From: Halalkalicoccus sp. CGA53
Lineage (GTDB): Archaea; Halobacteriota; Halobacteria; Halobacteriales; Halalkalicoccaceae
Assembly: GCF_036429475.1 (NCBI RefSeq)
Contig: NZ_CP144125.1
Span: 930,001-994,000 of the forward strand
DNA length: 64,000 nt
Direction: 5' to 3'
A program made the position numbers and the translations under genes. The notes beneath the pieces were generated by a model that saw only the letters and a list, made by a program, of their open reading frames with translations, had not been told where the DNA came from and did not search any database. Positions 60,873 to 64,000 of this stretch are shown here, in pieces. How positions within the stretch are numbered: position 1 is the stretch's first letter; each line of letters begins with the position of its first letter.

Positions 60873-61187
60873 ATGCCCCGCGTGACCCTCCAGTGGACGG
60901 ACGGTCGGCGTGAGACGGTCAGCGCGCAACCCGGCGAGCGCACGCTCGACGCCGCGGAGGGCTCGGGGATCGACCTGCCGTTCGGCTGTCGGATCGGCGT
61001 TTGCGGGACGTGTACCGGACGAGCGCTCTCGGGCGAGATGCGCCACGCCGTGCCACCGCGGGGTCTCAGGGAACGACACCTGAGAGAGGGGTACGTCCTC
61101 ACCTGTATCGCGGTACCGAGTACCGACTGCACGCTCGAAGTGGGGACGGGCGTCCGCGCCCGGCTGTTCGAGAATCCGTGGCGGTGA
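60873..61187 (+). CDS. 2Fe-2S plant-type ferredoxin
   Basis: Product of 104 residues. Cys39, Cys44, Cys47 and Cys78 follow the Cys-x4-Cys-x2-Cys-x30-Cys pattern of beta-grasp 2Fe-2S ferredoxins. It is more basic and shorter than haloarchaeal housekeeping ferredoxins, lacking their acidic insertion. Position after the methanethiol-oxidase-like gene suggests it serves that pathway. Confidence 0.88.
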   Translation: MPRVTLQWTDGRRETVSAQPGERTLDAAEGSGIDLPFGCRIGVCGTCTGRALSGEMRHAVPPRGLRERHLREGYVLTCIAVPSTDCTLEVGTGVRARLFENPWR

Positions 61188-61194
61188 GTGAGAG

Positions 61195-61950
61195 ATGCGA
61201 AGCCGTATCACGGCGGTCGCTCTGTCGAGTCTCTCTCTACTCGCGGTCGTTCCGGCGGTCGTCCGGGCTCACGGAGCGCCTGCCGATCACGGTGTCGGCG
61301 TGTCGTTCGGGGTCGTCGTGGCCGCGGCCCTCGGGATCGGCGTCGTCGCCGGTCTGACCGTCCTCTTCACGGGCATCTCGATCCGAGCACACGCCATGGC
61401 CCGCTTCGACAGGGTAGTTGGAGTTTTCCTCATCGTCCTCGGCATCGCCCTCGCGGTGACTGCCATCGGGGAGTACTCCGTCCTCGCCGTCGCGGGAGTC
61501 CTCGGCGGTGGTGTCGTCGCGTGGACGGCCTCCTCACGGGCCCGAGGGACTCACCACGCGGATGTGACCCTCGTTGCCCTGGGCACGCACCGGGTAGTCG
61601 AAGGTGCCGTTCTCGCAGCCGTCTACCTCGCGGGAGCGGCCGTCGGAACGCTCGGAGTGGTACTGATCGTGGGGCACGTCGCGGTCGAAACCGCCGCAGT
61701 CGCCGGACTCTACGTGGCCGCGGGCACGGATCCAGCACGGGTGCTGGTCGCGATCGGCCTCATGCAGGCCGGCTTCGGGGTCGGAGTCCTCGGCGGGACG
61801 GTGCTGGCGACGGGCGTTCCCGAGACGGTTCAGGCGATCGTCGTGGCGGCGGGTGCCGGCGTGCTACTCGTCGTCGGAAACGCCGAAATGAACGGACACC
61901 ACCGGCATGGGCCCGATCCGCCGGGGGAGAAACGTCGCTCCGCGCTCTAG
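61195..61950 (+). CDS. ZIP-like membrane protein
   Basis: Product of 251 residues with a signal-like first helix and about seven further helices. Histidines occur in HGAPADHG near the outside start, in GTHRVVEG and GHVAVETAA inside helices, and in a C-terminal HHRHG, reminiscent of ZIP metal transporters. The family match is weak, so metal transport is an inference. It closes the methanethiol-oxidase operon and overlaps the PCNA stop by 4 bases. Confidence 0.6.
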   Translation: MRSRITAVALSSLSLLAVVPAVVRAHGAPADHGVGVSFGVVVAAALGIGVVAGLTVLFTGISIRAHAMARFDRVVGVFLIVLGIALAVTAIGEYSVLAVAGVLGGGVVAWTASSRARGTHHADVTLVALGTHRVVEGAVLAAVYLAGAAVGTLGVVLIVGHVAVETAAVAGLYVAAGTDPARVLVAIGLMQAGFGVGVLGGTVLATGVPETVQAIVVAAGAGVLLVVGNAEMNGHHRHGPDPPGEKRRSAL

Positions 61951-62690
61951 TCGCTCTGGATCCGCGGGGCGAGCATGTACGTGACGTTGCCCTCACCCTC
62001 GGCGATCTCGAAGTGGAGTTTCACGGGGAACTCCTCGCCGATGTCGATCGTCACCTCGCCGTCGGTCGGGATCGCCTTGTTCATCTCTTTCAGGTAATCG
62101 AGGCTGAACAGCGAGTGCGCCTCGCCCGGCGTGAGGTCGATCAGGTCCTCGCGATCCAGTTTGAAGTTCACGTCGTCGGTGTCGCCCTCCGCCTCGACGT
62201 AGAACCGCTCCTCGGCGGTGTCGACGCCGAGCGCGATGTGGTCGCTCACCATGTCCGCGGCCTTCACCGCGCGGTTGACGTCGCGCCCTTCGAGGACCAC
62301 CCTGGCCGGGAGGTCGAGGTCGGGGATGTCCGGCTCCTCCCTGATCGAGTCGGGGTCGATCAGCGCGAGAGTGTACTTGAGGCCATCGAGACGGATCGTG
62401 AGTTTCCGGGTCTCCTCGTCGAGTTCGAGGTCGACGAGCTGGCCGGCGTCGGCCATCCCGACGATGTCCTCGAGCCGAGAGAGGTTCACGCCGATCGTAC
62501 CGCCGTCGGCCTCGTAGGACTCGAAGGCGGACGCGGAGAGCGTGAGGTCGACCATGCCGACGTTCGCCGGGTCGACGGCGCGGATCGAGAACTCCTCCTC
62601 GCCGAGCTGGATCTTGCACTCGTCGACCAGCGCACTCACGGAGTCGAGCGCCGCCCCGAGCGTGTCGGCGCTCACGATGGCCTTGAACAT
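61947..62690 (-). CDS. pcn: PCNA sliding clamp
   Basis: Product of 247 residues. [24 protein letters not shown] and [14 protein letters not shown] are typical of the archaeal clamp, with the acidic pattern of haloarchaeal clamps and the end [16 protein letters not shown]. It forms a homotrimer around DNA and tethers polymerases, ligase and nucleases. The frame upstream of ATG 62690 is not protein-like. Confidence 0.95.
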   Translation of the reverse strand: MFKAIVSADTLGAALDSVSALVDECKIQLGEEEFSIRAVDPANVGMVDLTLSASAFESYEADGGTIGVNLSRLEDIVGMADAGQLVDLELDEETRKLTIRLDGLKYTLALIDPDSIREEPDIPDLDLPARVVLEGRDVNRAVKAADMVSDHIALGVDTAEERFYVEAEGDTDDVNFKLDREDLIDLTPGEAHSLFSLDYLKEMNKAIPTDGEVTIDIGEEFPVKLHFEIAEGEGNVTYMLAPRIQSD

Positions 62691-62714
62691 ACTGGATACG
62701 GCTACGAAACGGCC

Positions 62715-62724
62715 GTTTAAAAAG
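62715..62724 (-). promoter_or_regulatory. TATA box of PCNA
   Basis: The minus strand reads CTTTTTAAAC, 25-34 bases ahead of ATG 62690, the expected spacing for a leaderless message. Confidence 0.6.
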
Positions 62725-62920
62725 CCACCTTTCCTGTACGCGCGCACGCGGGGCAGGCTGGTTCGGAGCGGTCACCGAGTGGCGGCGTTCCGTCCCCTCC
62801 CGATCGCGCCGAGCGGTACGTGTATCGCACCGGTGTCTCACCGCTCGGAGAGCCTTCGAGCGCCCTCGAAGGTGACACGATCACGGGTCGGGTGTACTTT
62901 CCTCGACGCGTCGCCACGGA

Positions 62921-63844
62921 TCACCGCGCCCCACCTTCGAGCTTTCCGAACCGCTCGAGCGTCAGCAAGCACTCGAGCGTCAGTTTCCCAACCCACTCCC
63001 GCTCGGCGGTCGGCCACGCGTCCTCGTACTGTCCCCACCCCCACGTCGGCCACCAGCCGCCGTCTCGCGCCTGTCTCTCGATGTCTTCGTCGAGAAGCCG
63101 GTCGACACGATCCGGGTACAGTCGAGCGACCGTCGTCTCCGGCGAGAAGGCGAACGCGAACGCGTACAGCTCACGAAGTTCCTCGTCCAGGTCCATCGAC
63201 CTCACCGTGCGTTCGAGCGACGTGCGGACGTCTCCGGCGAGCCTCGGCGGGAGGTGCGGGAGGGCGCGCTCCCAGCAGAGGATCGCGTAGCGCCGTCCTC
63301 GATCGTCCCCGACGACGGTCGTGTCGCGTACGTTACGAGCCGCCCGCTCCGTAACCGCCTCGAGAAACCTTTCAGAGACCGCGTCGCCCCACCTCCACAG
63401 GTATCCGAGGAGCTCCGCGCTCGGGTTCGGCCACTCCGACTCGGAGGGTGCCGTCACGGTGTCGACGTGCCACCAGACCGCGTGCGGCGCGTCGTTTACG
63501 TCCTCGTACGTCGCCGGCCAGTAGCCCTCGCGCTCCCGGTACGACTCTTCGAGGTACGCGAGCGCGGCCCGGACGAGGTCGTAGCCCGACGAGAGCTCGA
63601 GTTCGGCCGCGTACTGCAACCCGACCGACGTCGCAAGCGGCGACGACGCTTCGAGTCGAAAATCCGGCTCGAGGGCGTGTCCGAACCCACCGTCGTCGTT
63701 CTGATACTGCCGAAGCTCCTCCACGACGTCCTCGGCCGCGGCGTCCTCGAACCGATGATCGAAGAGGGAGACGTCGAGCGACCGCCCGTGTTCGTAGATC
63801 GCGGATCTCGCCCTCGTGTACCTCTCTCGTGAGAGTCCGTGCAT
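62921..63844 (-). CDS. Terpenoid cyclase-like alpha/alpha toroid protein
   Basis: Product of 307 residues. Repeated helices with ELRQYQNDDGGFGHALEPD and ARDGGWWPTWGWGQ are the QW-like pattern of squalene-cyclase/prenyltransferase toroids. No catalytic Asp motif (DxDD) is visible, so enzyme activity is unclear. ATG 63844 precedes the first helix. The frame further upstream is a short Ser-rich extension. Confidence 0.65.
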   Translation of the reverse strand: MHGLSRERYTRARSAIYEHGRSLDVSLFDHRFEDAAAEDVVEELRQYQNDDGGFGHALEPDFRLEASSPLATSVGLQYAAELELSSGYDLVRAALAYLEESYREREGYWPATYEDVNDAPHAVWWHVDTVTAPSESEWPNPSAELLGYLWRWGDAVSERFLEAVTERAARNVRDTTVVGDDRGRRYAILCWERALPHLPPRLAGDVRTSLERTVRSMDLDEELRELYAFAFAFSPETTVARLYPDRVDRLLDEDIERQARDGGWWPTWGWGQYEDAWPTAEREWVGKLTLECLLTLERFGKLEGGAR

Positions 63845-63954
63845 AGTCTCGGATCGGGGCTCCGCACGGTAGCTGTTGTCCTCGGAGGCACTCGAGTACG
63901 AAGTCACGCCTCGCGAGCGAAGCGCGTATCCGCCTCGCGGGGGTAGGGAGTGCG

Positions 63955-64000
63955 ATGAGCAACCGCGATCAGTGGTACAACAAGGCGAAACAGCAGGGCT
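63955..64000 (+). CDS. FtsJ/RlmE-type rRNA methyltransferase, start only
   Basis: Only the first 15 codons are in the window: MSNRDQWYNKAKQQG. This matches the start of haloarchaeal RrmJ/FtsJ 23S rRNA 2'-O-methyltransferases. GGGAG lies 5-9 bases ahead of the ATG. The call rests on a short N-terminus. Confidence 0.6.
   Translation, partial: MSNRDQWYNKAKQQG

Overview
The window is chromosomal DNA from a halophilic archaeon (class Halobacteria). This is inferred from the very high GC content, the strongly acidic proteins, short AT-rich TATA boxes often 22-35 bases ahead of start codons, many Tat signal peptides, and archaeal information-processing genes (TATA-binding protein, RFC small-subunit paralogue, PCNA, primase large subunit, Hjc, THUMP tRNA methyltransferase). 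The genus cannot be fixed from sequence reading alone. No rRNA, CRISPR array or intact insertion sequence was seen. There is one tRNA gene, tRNA-Ser(GGA).

Bases 1-21300 form a cell-surface glycan and export region. It holds a family-2 glycosyltransferase, a NodB-like deacetylase, a large multi-pass GT-C-like membrane protein, a sugar-nucleotide dehydrogenase plus aminotransferase pair, a DUF1616 membrane protein, a membrane-anchored winged-helix regulator, a family-4 glycosyltransferase and a two-component cluster. It also holds five Tat-exported proteins: two paralogous NodB-like deacetylases carrying an inserted domain, an almost purely Asp/Glu/Pro lipoprotein, a beta-helix protein, and a beta-helix protein fused to an aspartoacylase/M14-type zinc hydrolase. 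A sulfatase/phosphodiesterase-like enzyme and a PadR regulator close the region. This is the most distinctive part of the window.

Bases 21500-28700 hold a multi-PAS histidine kinase, an unrecognised three-gene translationally coupled operon beside tRNA-Ser (with a partial second copy of the tRNA 3' end), a small PRC-barrel-like protein, and an IlvA-RidA pair that makes chemical sense together.

Bases 28700-40700 are a stress and transport island: four intact UspA genes, a fifth two-domain UspA broken by a 10-bp tandem duplication, a decayed UspA relic, a P-type cation ATPase, several small membrane proteins, a flavin-binding PPOX-type protein, a CBS-MaoC fusion and an MgtC/DUF4010 membrane protein.

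Bases 40800-64000 are mostly housekeeping: RFC paralogue, ketopantoate reductase, DHFR and thymidylate synthase, thioesterase, tRNA methyltransferase, TBP, HisG, SAH/deoxyadenosine deaminase and SAH hydrolase, Hjc, primase large subunit and PCNA. Interleaved with these are a LOV-domain Bat-like regulator, a P1B heavy-metal ATPase next to a SWIM zinc-finger protein, and a methanethiol-oxidase-like gene followed by a 2Fe-2S ferredoxin and a ZIP-like membrane protein. The window ends just inside a probable FtsJ/RlmE methyltransferase gene.
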